This document shows, piece by piece, positions 16,494 through 23,683 of a DNA stretch of 64,000 bases (its first letter is position 1; every line of letters begins with the position of its first letter). Location of the stretch: NCBI RefSeq assembly GCF_000445995.2, contig NC_022080.4:744001-808000 (forward strand). Direction: 5' to 3'. Both the position numbers and the translations under genes were made by a program. The notes under the pieces are model-generated. The model searched no databases and was not told the origin of the DNA. It saw only the letters and a list, made by a program, of their open reading frames with translations. The stretch comes from Geobacillus genomosp. 3. Lineage in GTDB: Bacteria; Bacillota; Bacilli; Bacillales; Anoxybacillaceae.

Positions 16494-17213
16494 TTACATT
16501 GCCGGGAATACGTCCGGGCATTGCGGCGGGAATTTGTTCGTCGGACAGAGCACGGCTTCAGCCAGTTCTTCCCGCGGCTGGCAGAAACGGGCTTCGACTT
16601 CGATTTTGACATCGGCTTCCATTTGGACTTCGAGGCACAAGGTGATGGAAACGTCGAGCTGGGCAAAGTTGTCCGTGCAAACTAGGCTCGTGTCGCATTC
16701 GAAGAAAGAAATATGGCAATTGAGCTGCGTGCCTTCTGGAGCGCATAAGATGAATGTTTGCGCCGTGGCAAACGGAATTGGCGACGACTGGCAAATGACC
16801 ATGCCGGTCGGGCTGACGATTTGCACGACGACGTGTCCTTTGACGAGCGCCTTGACTTTTTGCAGCGTTACGGTTTCACCAGAAGGAAGGGTGACGTTTA
16901 CAGGCTGCCGGCCGTTTGGTTGCGTAATTTCCTGGCAAATCAACGCGTTTTGGTCCACGACTGGGTCGATCGGGTTTCCTTCAGCATCAGTCAAGAAGCA
17001 GCGGATCGTAAACGCTTGTGGGTCCATAGCTTGCCCTGACAAAAATTCACAAATTGTTCCTTCCCGCTGGCAATTGGCCTGTGGAAAAATCATTTCCAAA
17101 TCGTCGCCGCTGAAGCTTCGTAACGGTACATCAATTTGACGCGTTACCCAGTCGTAAACTTTGCGGGTTCGGATGCATACTTTTTCTTTATCGCGACGGT
17201 GATAATGGCCCAT
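16494..17213 (-). CDS. Cys-rich putative spore surface protein
   Basis: A 239-residue protein with about 14 Cys spread through repeated beta-strand segments (for example VCIRTRKVYDWVTRQIDVPL at the start, ICEFLSG, IRCFLTD, MVICQSSP, FILCAPEGT, CHISFFECD, SLVCTDN, FCQP). No signal peptide. The Cys spacing and beta-rich character resemble disulfide-cross-linked coat or exosporium proteins, but I cannot place it in a named family. An exact sigma-K promoter match (17273-17299) and a strong terminator define it as a single-gene late mother-cell transcript, which is the best evidence for a coat role. Confidence 0.72.
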   Translation of the reverse strand: MGHYHRRDKEKVCIRTRKVYDWVTRQIDVPLRSFSGDDLEMIFPQANCQREGTICEFLSGQAMDPQAFTIRCFLTDAEGNPIDPVVDQNALICQEITQPNGRQPVNVTLPSGETVTLQKVKALVKGHVVVQIVSPTGMVICQSSPIPFATAQTFILCAPEGTQLNCHISFFECDTSLVCTDNFAQLDVSITLCLEVQMEADVKIEVEARFCQPREELAEAVLCPTNKFPPQCPDVFPAM

Positions 17214-17272
17214 TTTCTTCGTTCCTCCTATCGTTCATTTATTCCCCAACGCCTGATGGTTTGGGACTACTG

Positions 17273-17299
17273 TATACTATGAACGACATGGGTAAATGT
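17273..17299 (-). promoter_or_regulatory. Sigma-K-type promoter of the Cys-rich gene
   Basis: Minus strand: AC, 16 bases, CATAGTATA, an exact AC-N16-CATANNNTA match, with the -10 box 60 bases before the start codon. Confidence 0.7.
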
Positions 17300-17367
17300 G
17301 TTGGGACAGATGCGGATTTTTTGCCGACACGCGCATGCCAGAGACGAAACAAAGGGGGAGATGACGA

Positions 17368-17703
17368 ATGAAAGAGAAACAAGGGACGATCAATACGGAG
17401 AAAAGAGGAGTAGATGAACAACGGTTGATTGAACACATTGCCGAGCTAGAGCGCCGGTTGAAAGAGGTGGAAGCGGAAAATATTGTCTTGCGGGAATTAG
17501 CGTATCAAAGCGAACAGCGCTACGAACAAATCAAACAGCTGATGAAACAAAACGACGAACTTCGCCGTCAGCTGCAACAACGACCGCAACCGGAAGAAAC
17601 GGGCGATGCCTACAAGGAAGAACGGCCGGACAGTTGGTTTTTCCATACACTAAGGCAAGAAAACGCTATTGCGCCCCGCCCGGAGCGAAGCAAAGAAAAA
17701 TGA
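17368..17703 (+). CDS. Small coiled-coil protein of unknown function
   Basis: A 111-residue protein after AAGGGGGAGATGACGA. Residues about 18-75 form a long coiled coil (LIEHIAELERRLKEVEAENIVLRELAY...IKQLMKQNDELRRQL); the tail is charged and Pro-rich. No domain recognised. It lies between sigma-K-driven genes, so a coat-assembly role is possible but unproven. Transcription start not obvious. Confidence 0.62.
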   Translation: MKEKQGTINTEKRGVDEQRLIEHIAELERRLKEVEAENIVLRELAYQSEQRYEQIKQLMKQNDELRRQLQQRPQPEETGDAYKEERPDSWFFHTLRQENAIAPRPERSKEK

Positions 17704-17708
17704 GAGGC

Positions 17709-17735
17709 ACCCTTGGCCTACATGACCATACAATA
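17709..17735 (+). promoter_or_regulatory. Sigma-K-type promoter of the 37-residue ORF
   Basis: AC, 16 bases, CATACAATA, an exact match to AC-N16-CATANNNTA; the -10 box ends 38 bases before the ATG. CATACAAT also equals the sigma-E -10, so sigma-E is an alternative. Confidence 0.66.
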
Positions 17736-17773
17736 GCAGTAGCCATACATTTTTTATACAGGGGGATGAAGCC

Positions 17774-17887
17774 ATGATGAAACCAACGCCGCCGAAACCG
17801 ACGACATGGGTGCTTTCCTCAACAACTCAGCCCGTGCGGCGTCCGAGAGGATGCGGTTGCGGCCGACCGCCGATTGTAAAGAAATAG
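17774..17887 (+). CDS. Very small Pro/Thr-rich protein, putative coat peptide
   Basis: A 37-codon frame beginning MMKPTPPKPTTWVLSSTTQP, behind the ribosome site CAGGGGGATGAAGCC. The C-terminal half is basic with a CGCG motif (two Cys) and ends PPIVKK. Too small for normal gene calling, but the ribosome site plus an exact sigma-K promoter match make it a credible gene. No family recognised. Small basic Cys-containing peptides occur in spore coats; the function here is inferred only from regulation. Confidence 0.6.
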   Translation: MMKPTPPKPTTWVLSSTTQPVRRPRGCGCGRPPIVKK

Positions 17888-17911
17888 CAAGAGGCCGTGA
17901 GAGGCGCCTAT

Positions 17912-17939
17912 ACTCCGTTCCCTTTCCTTGCATAGTCTA
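17912..17939 (+). promoter_or_regulatory. Sigma-K-type promoter of the 74-residue ORF
   Basis: AC, 17 bases, CATAGTCTA (exact -10 consensus); the -10 box ends 35 bases before the ATG. Confidence 0.6.
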
Positions 17940-17974
17940 ACAGTGCAACTAGGCGAAAGGAAGGGGGGCTAGGC

Positions 17975-18199
17975 ATGTCAGATCGAAAAAAGGCAAAAGT
18001 CATTCACGTCGATAAGCTGATCATTCACGCCGATGACGTCGTGATTGTGCCGCGCAGACGCATTCGCGATCCATGGCTGTTCCCGTATCGTGCTGATGCT
18101 GAGATCGAAGCCATCGAAGATGTACGGGATGAAGAAGGACGCGACGAGGGGGATCATGATCGGGACGAAGGGGAACGGAGACCGTTCTCATGGATTTAG
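17975..18199 (+). CDS. Small acidic protein, putative late sporulation gene
   Basis: A 74-residue protein after GAAAGGAAGGGGGGCTAGGC. The first half is a beta-like repeat (KVIHVDKLIIHADDVVIVPRRR, note VIHVDKLIIHADDV); the second half is strongly acidic with repeated Asp-Glu-Arg, ending RPFSWI. No domain recognised. A sigma-K-like promoter and coat-gene neighbours suggest a coat-associated peptide. Confidence 0.62.
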   Translation: MSDRKKAKVIHVDKLIIHADDVVIVPRRRIRDPWLFPYRADAEIEAIEDVRDEEGRDEGDHDRDEGERRPFSWI

Positions 18200-18226
18200 C
18201 CATGAAGCAAATGGGGGATATGAACG

Positions 18227-18430
18227 GTGGAGCGCTTTAAAAATTACGGGCTTTGGCTTGCGGTCGGGTCGTTTGCCGCGCTGGCGCTTGAGACGTTCGG
18301 CGTCGATATCGATCTTGGCAAATACGAGCAGCTGTATCATGCGCTGTTAAGCATTTTGGTGATGGCCGGCATTTTAAACAACCCATCGCTCGGCCGCGGT
18401 TATTCTGACAAAACCGACAAAAAGTCATAA
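18227..18430 (+). CDS. Phage-holin-like small membrane protein
   Basis: A 67-residue protein with GTG start after ATGGGGGATATGAACG. It has two hydrophobic segments separated by a short polar turn (YGLWLAVGSFAALALETFGV, then LYHALLSILVMAGILNNPS) and a charged C-terminal tail, the layout of phi LC3 / Phage_holin_1-type holins. There is no endolysin or phage gene near it. It is 27 bases downstream of the acidic spore ORF and ends at a terminator before the spoVA operon. A sporulation-linked holin-like role is possible, for example membrane permeabilisation in the mother cell, but this is speculative. Confidence 0.6.
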   Translation: MERFKNYGLWLAVGSFAALALETFGVDIDLGKYEQLYHALLSILVMAGILNNPSLGRGYSDKTDKKS

Positions 18431-18435
18431 ACGGC

Positions 18436-18465
18436 AAGGGCGCCTGTGGCAACGGCGCCCTTTTT
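18436..18465 (+). terminator. Terminator after the holin-like gene
   Basis: GGGCGCC / GGCGCCC stem with 9-base loop, then TTTTT. Confidence 0.85.
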
Positions 18466-18514
18466 GCGTCTGAAAAGCGAAAAGGAAGGTGGATTGTTTT
18501 ACAGTAAATGACAA

Positions 18515-18543
18515 TTATAATTTAACGGCGAAAAACCATTCTA
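18515..18543 (+). promoter_or_regulatory. Candidate sigma-G promoter of the spoVA-2mob-like operon
   Basis: TTATA at 18515-18519 and CATTCTA at 18537-18543 with 17 bases between fit gHATR-N17/18-CATNHTA except for the first base. Forespore-specific sigma-G control is what spoVA operons are known to have. Confidence 0.5.
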
Positions 18544-18589
18544 ATCAGTGTCACCACCAATTTTACACCACACAAGGAGGACACGAATC

Positions 18590-18796
18590 ATGACTGTTGC
18601 TACACAAGTAAAACAAACGTTAGCTGGACTAAAAACCGCCCAAGCCAGCTTTGAAACGTTTGCGCTGCAAACAGAAAACCAGGCGGCGAAGCAGCTTTAC
18701 CAACAAGCTGCCCAACAAACTCAAGCGGTGATCGATTTAGTGAACTCGCGCGTGCAAGAAATTCAAAACGAAGAGCCACAATATAAACAACAGTAA
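18590..18796 (+). CDS. DUF1657 protein, first gene of the spoVA-2mob-like operon
   Basis: A 68-residue all-helical DUF1657 protein (TVATQVKQTLAGLKTAQASF ... FALQTENQAAKQLYQQAAQQTQAVIDLV), after CAAGGAGGACACGAATC. Two further DUF1657 copies occur in this operon: a free one at 21242-21448 and one fused to the DUF421 protein. DUF1657 genes are a hallmark of the spoVA-2mob type operon linked to high spore heat resistance. Its biochemical role is unknown. A start 14 codons upstream is possible in frame but lacks a ribosome site. Confidence 0.88.
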   Translation: MTVATQVKQTLAGLKTAQASFETFALQTENQAAKQLYQQAAQQTQAVIDLVNSRVQEIQNEEPQYKQQ

Positions 18797-18897
18797 CATT
18801 TGTTGAGACAAATGTTGCGGTTCGGGCGGAAAGGTTGGCGGCACGCCAACCTTTTCCCCGCTTGACAGAAATACATAAAACGAATGGGTTGATGGCG

Positions 18898-19368
18898 ATG
18901 AAACAATGGTGGTTGGCAGCTATGGCCGCCTTCGTGGTAGTCAGCGGCTGCGCGAGAGAGGAAACTGAACAAAAACAATCGCTGCAAGGAGCGGATTTGA
19001 TGCGGGCCCAAACATCCGGGACGGCACAAGGAGCCAGGCTTGATCAAGGGCCGGCCGAGCGGGCTGCCGCTTATTTGCGCGGACGCGAGGACATCCGGGA
19101 TGTCGTGGCGGTCAACAGCGGGGACCGGCTGCTTGTTGCGTATCAAATTCCCCATATGCAGCGATGGAACCGAAAGAACATCGAAAAAGACGTTGAAGAC
19201 CGATTGCGTCAGATGTTTCCCGGCTATAAGGTGATCTCCTCAAGCGACTTGAAAATCTTTTGGAAAACGCAGCAATTAAAAACAAAGATGGTCAACAAAC
19301 GCTGGGATGGGAGAGAGGTCAACCGGGAAATCGGACGCATTGAAAAGTTGAGCAAAGAGCAGACATAA
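18898..19368 (+). CDS. YhcN/YlaJ-family spore lipoprotein
   Basis: A 156-residue YhcN/YlaJ-type lipoprotein. The N-terminus MKQWWLAAMAAFVVVSGC is a signal peptide ending in a lipobox Cys at about 18. Then come a polar linker and an alpha/beta domain (AAAYLRGREDIRDVVAVNSGDRLLVAYQIP ... NIEKDVEDRLRQMFPGYKVISSSDLKIF) typical of the family. YhcN/YlaJ proteins localise to the inner spore membrane, and this gene is second in spoVA-2mob operons. An ATG two codons upstream (18892) is an alternative start; neither has a strong ribosome site. Confidence 0.85.
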   Translation: MKQWWLAAMAAFVVVSGCAREETEQKQSLQGADLMRAQTSGTAQGARLDQGPAERAAAYLRGREDIRDVVAVNSGDRLLVAYQIPHMQRWNRKNIEKDVEDRLRQMFPGYKVISSSDLKIFWKTQQLKTKMVNKRWDGREVNREIGRIEKLSKEQT

Positions 19369-19379
19369 GAGGTGTCACT

Positions 19380-19859
19380 ATGGCGAATGAAAAGCGGAAA
19401 AAGTTAACTCCGGTTCAACAGGAGTACCACTTATTTGAAAAGAAACGGGAAACGAAGCGCCCGATCGTCCGCAACTGTGCCTGCGCGTTTCTTGTCGGCG
19501 GAATCATTTGTGTAATTGGGCAGGCGATCTCGTATTTTTACATGTACTTTTTCGATTTCACGGAGCAAACGGTGGGCAATCCGACAGTGGCGACGATGGT
19601 GTTCATCTCGATGATTTTGACCGGCCTCGGCGTCTATGATCGGATCGCCCAATTCGCCGGGGCGGGAAGCGCTGTGCCGGTAACCGGGTTTGGAAACGCC
19701 GTCATTTCCGCCGCCATTGAGCACCGGACAGAAGGATTTGTGCTCGGCGTCGGGTCGAACATGTTTAAGCTCGCCGGCTCCGTCATTTTGTTCGGCACAT
19801 TTGCCGCGTTTGTCGTCGCCCTCATTAAAACGATCGCCATACAATGGGGGGGATTGTAA
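19380..19859 (+). CDS. spoVAC: SpoVAC, spore Ca-DPA channel component
   Basis: A 159-residue membrane protein of the SpoVAC family. About four hydrophobic segments follow a basic N-terminus (KKLTPVQQEYHLFEKKRETKRP): VGGIICVIGQAISYFYMYFF, MVFISMILTGLGVY, the AGAGSAVPVTGFGNAVISAAIEHR signature, and a C-terminal helix. SpoVAC forms a mechanosensitive channel in the inner spore membrane that moves dipicolinic acid. It follows the YhcN gene by 11 bases and its stop overlaps the spoVAD start (TAATG). This copy belongs to the 2mob-type operon, not to the housekeeping spoVA operon, judging from its DUF1657/YhcN/DUF421 neighbours. Confidence 0.93.
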   Translation: MANEKRKKLTPVQQEYHLFEKKRETKRPIVRNCACAFLVGGIICVIGQAISYFYMYFFDFTEQTVGNPTVATMVFISMILTGLGVYDRIAQFAGAGSAVPVTGFGNAVISAAIEHRTEGFVLGVGSNMFKLAGSVILFGTFAAFVVALIKTIAIQWGGL

Positions 19860-20872
19860 TGTTAAAAGGGCATCGGACGTGGGTGTTTGCCAATAAGCCG
19901 GCGATTATTGCCACAGCGGCCGTCGGCGGGCCGTTTGAAGCGAACGGCCGCCTCGCTGAGGATTTCGATTTGCTGCATGAAGATTTGTGGCTTGGCGAGG
20001 AGTCGTATGAGAAAGCGCACCGTGTATTGCTTGAGGAAGCCGCGTTTCAAGCAATGGAGAAAGCCGGATTGGAAAAGGAGAAAATTCAATTTCTGATTGC
20101 GGGCGATTTAATTAACCAAATGACGCCGACAAGTTTCGCCGCCCGGACGCTCGGCCCATCGTATCTCGGCGTTTTTGGAGCTTGTTCTACGTCGATGGAA
20201 GGGTTGGCGCTCAGCGCTTTTATCACCAACTATGGCGGGGCAGACTATATCTTGACCGGCGCATCGAGCCATAACGCCGCTGTTGAAAAACAGTTCCGCT
20301 ATCCGACCGAATACGGCGGCCAAAAGCCGCCGACAGCGCAATGGACGGTGACCGGAGCCGGGGTGGCGATCGTCAGTCCGAAAGGAGACGGACCGCGCGT
20401 GACGGCAGCGACGATTGGCCGTGTTGTTGATATGGGGCTCGCCGACCCGTTCAACATGGGCGGGGCGATGGCGCCGGCGGCGGTCGATACGATTGAAGCG
20501 CATTTGCGCGATATGCAAATTGACGCATCGCACTACGATTTGATTGTTACGGGCGACTTAGGAAGAATCGGGCGCCAAGTTTCCCTCGATTTGCTTCGTC
20601 AGCACGGCATTGAGCTCGATGAGGAGCGCTATCAAGACTGCGGGTTGCTCATTTACCGCGACGGTCAGCCGGTGCTGTCCGGGGCAAGCGGAGCGGCTTG
20701 TTCCGCTGTCGTCATTTATGGGCATTTGCTTAAGCGGATGCGGCGCGGCGAGCTGAAGCGCATTTTAGCGGTGGCGACAGGGGCGTTATTATCGCCGTTG
20801 TCGTTTCAGCAAAACGAAACGATTCCGTGCATCGCTCATGCGGTGGCGATCGAGTATGGAGGTGAGGCGTAG
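19859..20872 (+). CDS. spoVAD: SpoVAD, thiolase-fold DPA-binding protein
   Basis: A 337-residue SpoVAD protein, thiolase-like in fold. Features: [24 protein letters not shown] start, a [14 protein letters not shown] block, the [17 protein letters not shown] segment (thiolase nucleophile-region equivalent), [19 protein letters not shown], and late [14 protein letters not shown]. In B. subtilis SpoVAD binds dipicolinic acid on the forespore face of the channel. The start at 19859 overlaps the spoVAC stop by one base; a 5-codon longer reading lies within spoVAC. It is followed by spoVAE after one base, so the three are translationally linked. Confidence 0.94.
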   Translation: MLKGHRTWVFANKPAIIATAAVGGPFEANGRLAEDFDLLHEDLWLGEESYEKAHRVLLEEAAFQAMEKAGLEKEKIQFLIAGDLINQMTPTSFAARTLGPSYLGVFGACSTSMEGLALSAFITNYGGADYILTGASSHNAAVEKQFRYPTEYGGQKPPTAQWTVTGAGVAIVSPKGDGPRVTAATIGRVVDMGLADPFNMGGAMAPAAVDTIEAHLRDMQIDASHYDLIVTGDLGRIGRQVSLDLLRQHGIELDEERYQDCGLLIYRDGQPVLSGASGAACSAVVIYGHLLKRMRRGELKRILAVATGALLSPLSFQQNETIPCIAHAVAIEYGGEA

Positions 20873-20873
20873 C

Positions 20874-21230
20874 GTGTTGGCCATGTTTTTTTGGGCGTTT
20901 GTCATCGGCGGGTTGATTTGTGTTATTGGACAAATTTTAATGGATGTCTTTAAGTTGACTCCCGCCCATACATTAACGATTCTTGTTGTCGCTGGGGCGA
21001 TTTTGGACGGGTTCGGGTTATACGAGCCGCTGATTGATTTTGCCGGAGCCGGGGCGACGATTCCGATCACAAGTTTTGGAAATTCTCTCGTCCACGGTGC
21101 GATGCAAGAAGCGGAAAAACACGGCATTGTCGGCGTGTTGACCGGCATGTTTGAAGTCACAAGCGCCGGCATTTCCGCCGCCATCGTCTTCGGGTTTATC
21201 GGGGCGCTTTTGTTCCGCCCGAAAGGATAG
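20874..21230 (+). CDS. spoVAE: SpoVAE(b), spore DPA channel membrane protein
   Basis: A 118-residue membrane protein homologous in pattern to Spo[71 protein letters not shown], and a C-terminal helix ending LLFRPKG. Together with SpoVAC and SpoVAD it forms the core Ca-DPA translocation unit. GTG at 20874, one base after the spoVAD stop, is taken as start with GGAGGTGAGG as ribosome site inside spoVAD; TTG at 20877 or ATG at 20883 are alternatives. No spoVAA, AB or AF is present, as usual for the 2mob arrangement. Confidence 0.9.
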   Translation: MLAMFFWAFVIGGLICVIGQILMDVFKLTPAHTLTILVVAGAILDGFGLYEPLIDFAGAGATIPITSFGNSLVHGAMQEAEKHGIVGVLTGMFEVTSAGISAAIVFGFIGALLFRPKG

Positions 21231-21241
21231 GAGGGACGTAT

Positions 21242-21448
21242 ATGACCGTTGCTTCACAAGTAAAACAAACGTTAGCGAGCTTAAAGGGGATTCACGCCGG
21301 GTTGCAGCAGTTGGCGCTTACATCCCAGGACGAAACAGCGCAGCGGACGTTTCATGAGGCGATGCTCACAACCGAGGAGATCATCGCTGAACTGAAAGAT
21401 CGCGTTGGCCGGCTCGAGTTTGAGGAGCCGCAATATCATGGAAAGTAA
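21242..21448 (+). CDS. DUF1657 protein, second copy
   Basis: A 68-residue DUF1657 protein starting MTVASQVKQTLASLKGIHAG behind AGGAGGGACGTAT. It is clearly paralogous to the copy at 18590, with the same length, the same first 13-residue pattern and the EEPQY C-terminal motif. It lies between spoVAE and the DUF421 gene, its usual position in spoVA-2mob operons. Function unknown; the helical character suggests protein-protein contact. Confidence 0.88.
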   Translation: MTVASQVKQTLASLKGIHAGLQQLALTSQDETAQRTFHEAMLTTEEIIAELKDRVGRLEFEEPQYHGK

Positions 21449-21460
21449 GGAGCATGATCC

Positions 21461-22321
21461 ATGCCTGTATGGTTAGAAGCCGCCATTCGTTCCATTTGTA
21501 TTTTGATCGGACTGTTTATCATTACTCGCATCCTTGGCAAAAAGCCATTGGCCAAGCTGTCATTTTTCGAATATATTGTCGGCATTACGGTCGGTGACAT
21601 CGCCGGAACAATGTCCGTCGATTTAGGGATTTCGCTTCAGGAAGGGATCACGAGCATTTTAATTTGGTCGCTCATTCCGGTGTTGGCCGCCCGCATTTCG
21701 TTGCGCAATAAAAAGTTCCGCGATTTTGTCGAAGGGAATTCCACCATTTTGATTAAAAACGGCAAAATTTTAGAGGAAAACTTAAAGAGGGAAAAATACA
21801 CGGTCGACGAGCTGCTTGAACAGCTGCGCAAAAAAGACGTGTTTCGTGTGGCCGACGTGGAGTTTGCCTTGTTGGAACCAAACGGCGATCTCAACGTCTT
21901 GCTGAAGCGGGAAAAACAGCCGCTCACGGTCGGCGATGTATTTCCGAACCCGCCGCGGGAAAAAGAGCCGCAAACCGTCATTATGGACGGCATGATTTTG
22001 GATGAGCCGCTTGCGACGATGGGGCTCGGCCGCGGCTGGCTGCAAGAACAGCTTGACAAACAAGGGGTGGCGGTCGAAAACGTCTTCCTCGCCCAAGTCG
22101 ATTCCTATGGCCAGCTGACGATTGATTTGTACGATGACAAAATTCAAGTGGCGGAGCCGCAAGAGAAAAAGTTGTTGTTGGCGGCAATGAAAAAAGTGCA
22201 AGCCGACTTCGAATTGTATGCACTGCAAACCGATTCGCAAGAGGCGAAAGCGGTCTATGAAAAAAATGCAGCGAAAATGACGGAGCTCATCCAAAAGGTC
22301 GAGCCGTTATTGCGAAATTAA
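21461..22321 (+). CDS. YetF-like DUF421 membrane protein with C-terminal DUF1657-like domain
   Basis: A 286-residue protein. Residues about 1-85 hold three membrane helices of the DUF421/YetF family (RSICILIGLFIITRILGKKP, EYIVGITVGDIAGTMSV, ILIWSLIPVLAARIS). Residues about 90-225 are the cytoplasmic alpha/beta domain with VEGNSTILIKNGKI and DELLEQLRKKDVFRVADVEFALLE. Residues about 238-285 repeat the DUF1657 pattern (KKVQADFELYALQTDSQEAKAV), so the protein is a fusion of the two operon-specific families. This architecture is the one recorded for spoVA-2mob and is linked to spore heat resistance in B. subtilis group strains. Confidence 0.88.
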   Translation: MPVWLEAAIRSICILIGLFIITRILGKKPLAKLSFFEYIVGITVGDIAGTMSVDLGISLQEGITSILIWSLIPVLAARISLRNKKFRDFVEGNSTILIKNGKILEENLKREKYTVDELLEQLRKKDVFRVADVEFALLEPNGDLNVLLKREKQPLTVGDVFPNPPREKEPQTVIMDGMILDEPLATMGLGRGWLQEQLDKQGVAVENVFLAQVDSYGQLTIDLYDDKIQVAEPQEKKLLLAAMKKVQADFELYALQTDSQEAKAVYEKNAAKMTELIQKVEPLLRN

Positions 22322-22345
22322 TGAGCGGTAAGGGAGGATCAGATC

Positions 22346-22516
22346 ATGGAAAATAAGCGGACAAAAACAACGGACGAGGAAATCCAAATTCAGCTGAAAA
22401 CAGATGGCCGTCCCGAACGGGCGCGGACGACCGACGAGGAAATTTCGATTGAATTTATGTTCGATGATCCGCAATTGACACGCCAGCCGAAAGATTACGA
22501 TGAGATCGAATATTAA
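22346..22516 (+). CDS. Small acidic protein with tandem TTDEEI motif, last gene of the spoVA-2mob-like operon
   Basis: A 56-residue frame after AAGGGAGGATCAGATC. The motif TTDEEI occurs twice (residues 8-13 and 28-33), followed each time by alternating Ile-x-Ile, so the peptide is an internal duplication of about 20 residues plus a tail FMFDDPQLTRQPKDYDEIEY. Too short for routine ORF lists, but the ribosome site, the operon position and an immediate terminator support it. Function unknown. Confidence 0.7.
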   Translation: MENKRTKTTDEEIQIQLKTDGRPERARTTDEEISIEFMFDDPQLTRQPKDYDEIEY

Positions 22517-22531
22517 GCGCTCTGTGATCGA

Positions 22532-22570
22532 AAAGGTGTCCCAGGCAACGTACCGGGACACCTCTTCTTT
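22532..22570. terminator. Bidirectional terminator of the spoVA operon
   Basis: AGGTGTCCC / GGGACACCT stem, AAAA before and CTTCTTT after; serves the plus-strand operon and possibly the convergent thioredoxin gene. Confidence 0.78.
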
Positions 22571-22664
22571 ATGACCGTATAGACGGAAAAAACAATGATC
22601 CGAAAATGACTGCATTCATGCCGCCCGGGGAGTGTCCGCTCCAAAATGGACCGGGAAGAGGCGG

Positions 22665-22985
22665 CTAAGAAGGCAGCGACTGCAAAAAGGCGCGCACTTC
22701 TTCCGGCGTTTTCGCGTTGGCGCTATGCAGATGGGCGATTTTTTCTCCGTTTTGGAACACAAGAAGGCTTGGGATGCCGAGCACTTGGTATTTCTCGCCA
22801 AGTTCCGGAAAGTGATCACGGTCGATCTCAAACCAGTCGTATTGCCCGTAATCGCGGATGATGTCATCGATGAACATATTCAAGCGTACACAGTCAGGAC
22901 ACCAAGTTGTGTAAAATTTGACGACAGCCGGTTTGCTGCCAGAAATGGCCGCCGTGAACTGATCGTTCGTTTCGATGTTTTGCAT
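22665..22985 (-). CDS. Thioredoxin-family protein
   Basis: A 106-residue thioredoxin-fold protein with redox motif WCPDC (about 28-32) in VVKFYTTWCPDCVRLN, and the cis-Pro loop GIPSLLVFQNGE. It resembles YtpP-type cytoplasmic thioredoxin-like proteins rather than TrxA (WCGPC). No signal peptide. The start at 22985 has GGGGG with 8-base spacing; an ATG five codons upstream has none. Stands alone between the spoVA operon and a divergent small gene. Physiological partner unknown. Confidence 0.85.
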   Translation of the reverse strand: MQNIETNDQFTAAISGSKPAVVKFYTTWCPDCVRLNMFIDDIIRDYGQYDWFEIDRDHFPELGEKYQVLGIPSLLVFQNGEKIAHLHSANAKTPEEVRAFLQSLPS

Positions 22986-23113
22986 GCCTTTTTCCCCCAT
23001 TTCATGTTATCGTTCATCTTTACTTTACCATATGGTGCAGGAAAAAAAGAACGATAACGCCTTCACCTTCGGACACCGGTTTTGCATACAACAGAAAGAA
23101 AGGGGGGAAAGGT

Positions 23114-23350
23114 GTGAGCAAAGAGCTGGAAAAAGCGCTCGAAGCGTGGGTTGCATCAAGAAAAGAAGGACATGAGCAGTTCATTCGTTTGTTTGAACAA
23201 TGGGGGAATGATTTCAACAAACAGCTGCAAGAAATCGAAAAACTCAACAACGGGTTTTTAAAAAGCGTGCAAGGCAATTTAGGCTATATCGAGCAGTGGT
23301 TTACGAAAAAGGAAAAGGAGTTTGCCGAGCTGTTCCGCCTATTTGGTTGA
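23114..23350 (+). CDS. Small helical protein of unknown function
   Basis: A 78-residue protein with GTG start after AGGGGGGAAAG. It is almost entirely amphipathic helix (LEKALEAWVASRKEGHEQFIRLFEQWGNDFNKQLQEIEKL), with several Trp and Phe residues, reminiscent of phasin-like or coiled-coil proteins, but no family is recognised. It is followed by a sigma-K-like promoter for yjcZ, so it ends a separate transcript. Confidence 0.6.
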   Translation: MSKELEKALEAWVASRKEGHEQFIRLFEQWGNDFNKQLQEIEKLNNGFLKSVQGNLGYIEQWFTKKEKEFAELFRLFG

Positions 23351-23371
23351 CAAAATGACGCGTGCGCCCAT

Positions 23372-23399
23372 ACGTCGCTTCAGACCGGTGAATACGATA
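23372..23399 (+). promoter_or_regulatory. Sigma-K-like promoter of yjcZ
   Basis: AC, 17 bases, AATACGATA (one mismatch to CATANNNTA); the -10 box ends 28 bases before the start codon. Confidence 0.5.
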
Positions 23400-23427
23400 C
23401 AGTAAACGGAGAAGGAGGTGCACGAGG

Positions 23428-23559
23428 ATGGGCTTCTGCGGCTACGGATTTCCGTACTATGGCTACGGCTATGGCGGCTTTGGCTATGGCGGTGGCTTTG
23501 TGCTGATTGTTGTTTTGTTCATCTTGTTAATTATTGTCGGCGCGGCATTTGTCGGCTAA
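23428..23559 (+). CDS. yjcZ: YjcZ-family sporulation peptide
   Basis: A 43-residue peptide after GAAGGAGGTGCACGAGG. The first half is Gly/Tyr-rich ([20 protein letters not shown]); the second is a single hydrophobic membrane helix ([19 protein letters not shown]). This Gly-Tyr plus helix layout defines the YjcZ family of tiny spore proteins. It lies between yjcA-type genes and spoVIF as in B. subtilis. It is below the usual ORF cut-off but unambiguous. Confidence 0.9.
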   Translation: MGFCGYGFPYYGYGYGGFGYGGGFVLIVVLFILLIIVGAAFVG

Positions 23560-23633
23560 CGGAAAAAACGAATCGTATACGGGCCGTTTCGGCGCTGCGG
23601 AGCGGCTCGTATTTTTTCTTTCCCCTTTGATGC

Positions 23634-23660
23634 ACCTTCTTAGGGAGGCGTCATACGATA
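23634..23660 (+). promoter_or_regulatory. Sigma-K promoter of spoVIF
   Basis: AC, 16 bases, CATACGATA, an exact consensus match, with the -10 box 23 bases before the start codon. B. subtilis spoVIF (yjcC) is known to be sigma-K-dependent, which validates the motif used for the other genes here. Confidence 0.75.
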
Positions 23661-23683
23661 TACAGGGAGAAGGAGGCAGAAAA

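Noticed and set aside
17701-17761. Second CATA box at 17743 as promoter of the 37-residue ORF
   Set aside because: It lacks a matching AC and TA; the box at 17727-17735 fits exactly.
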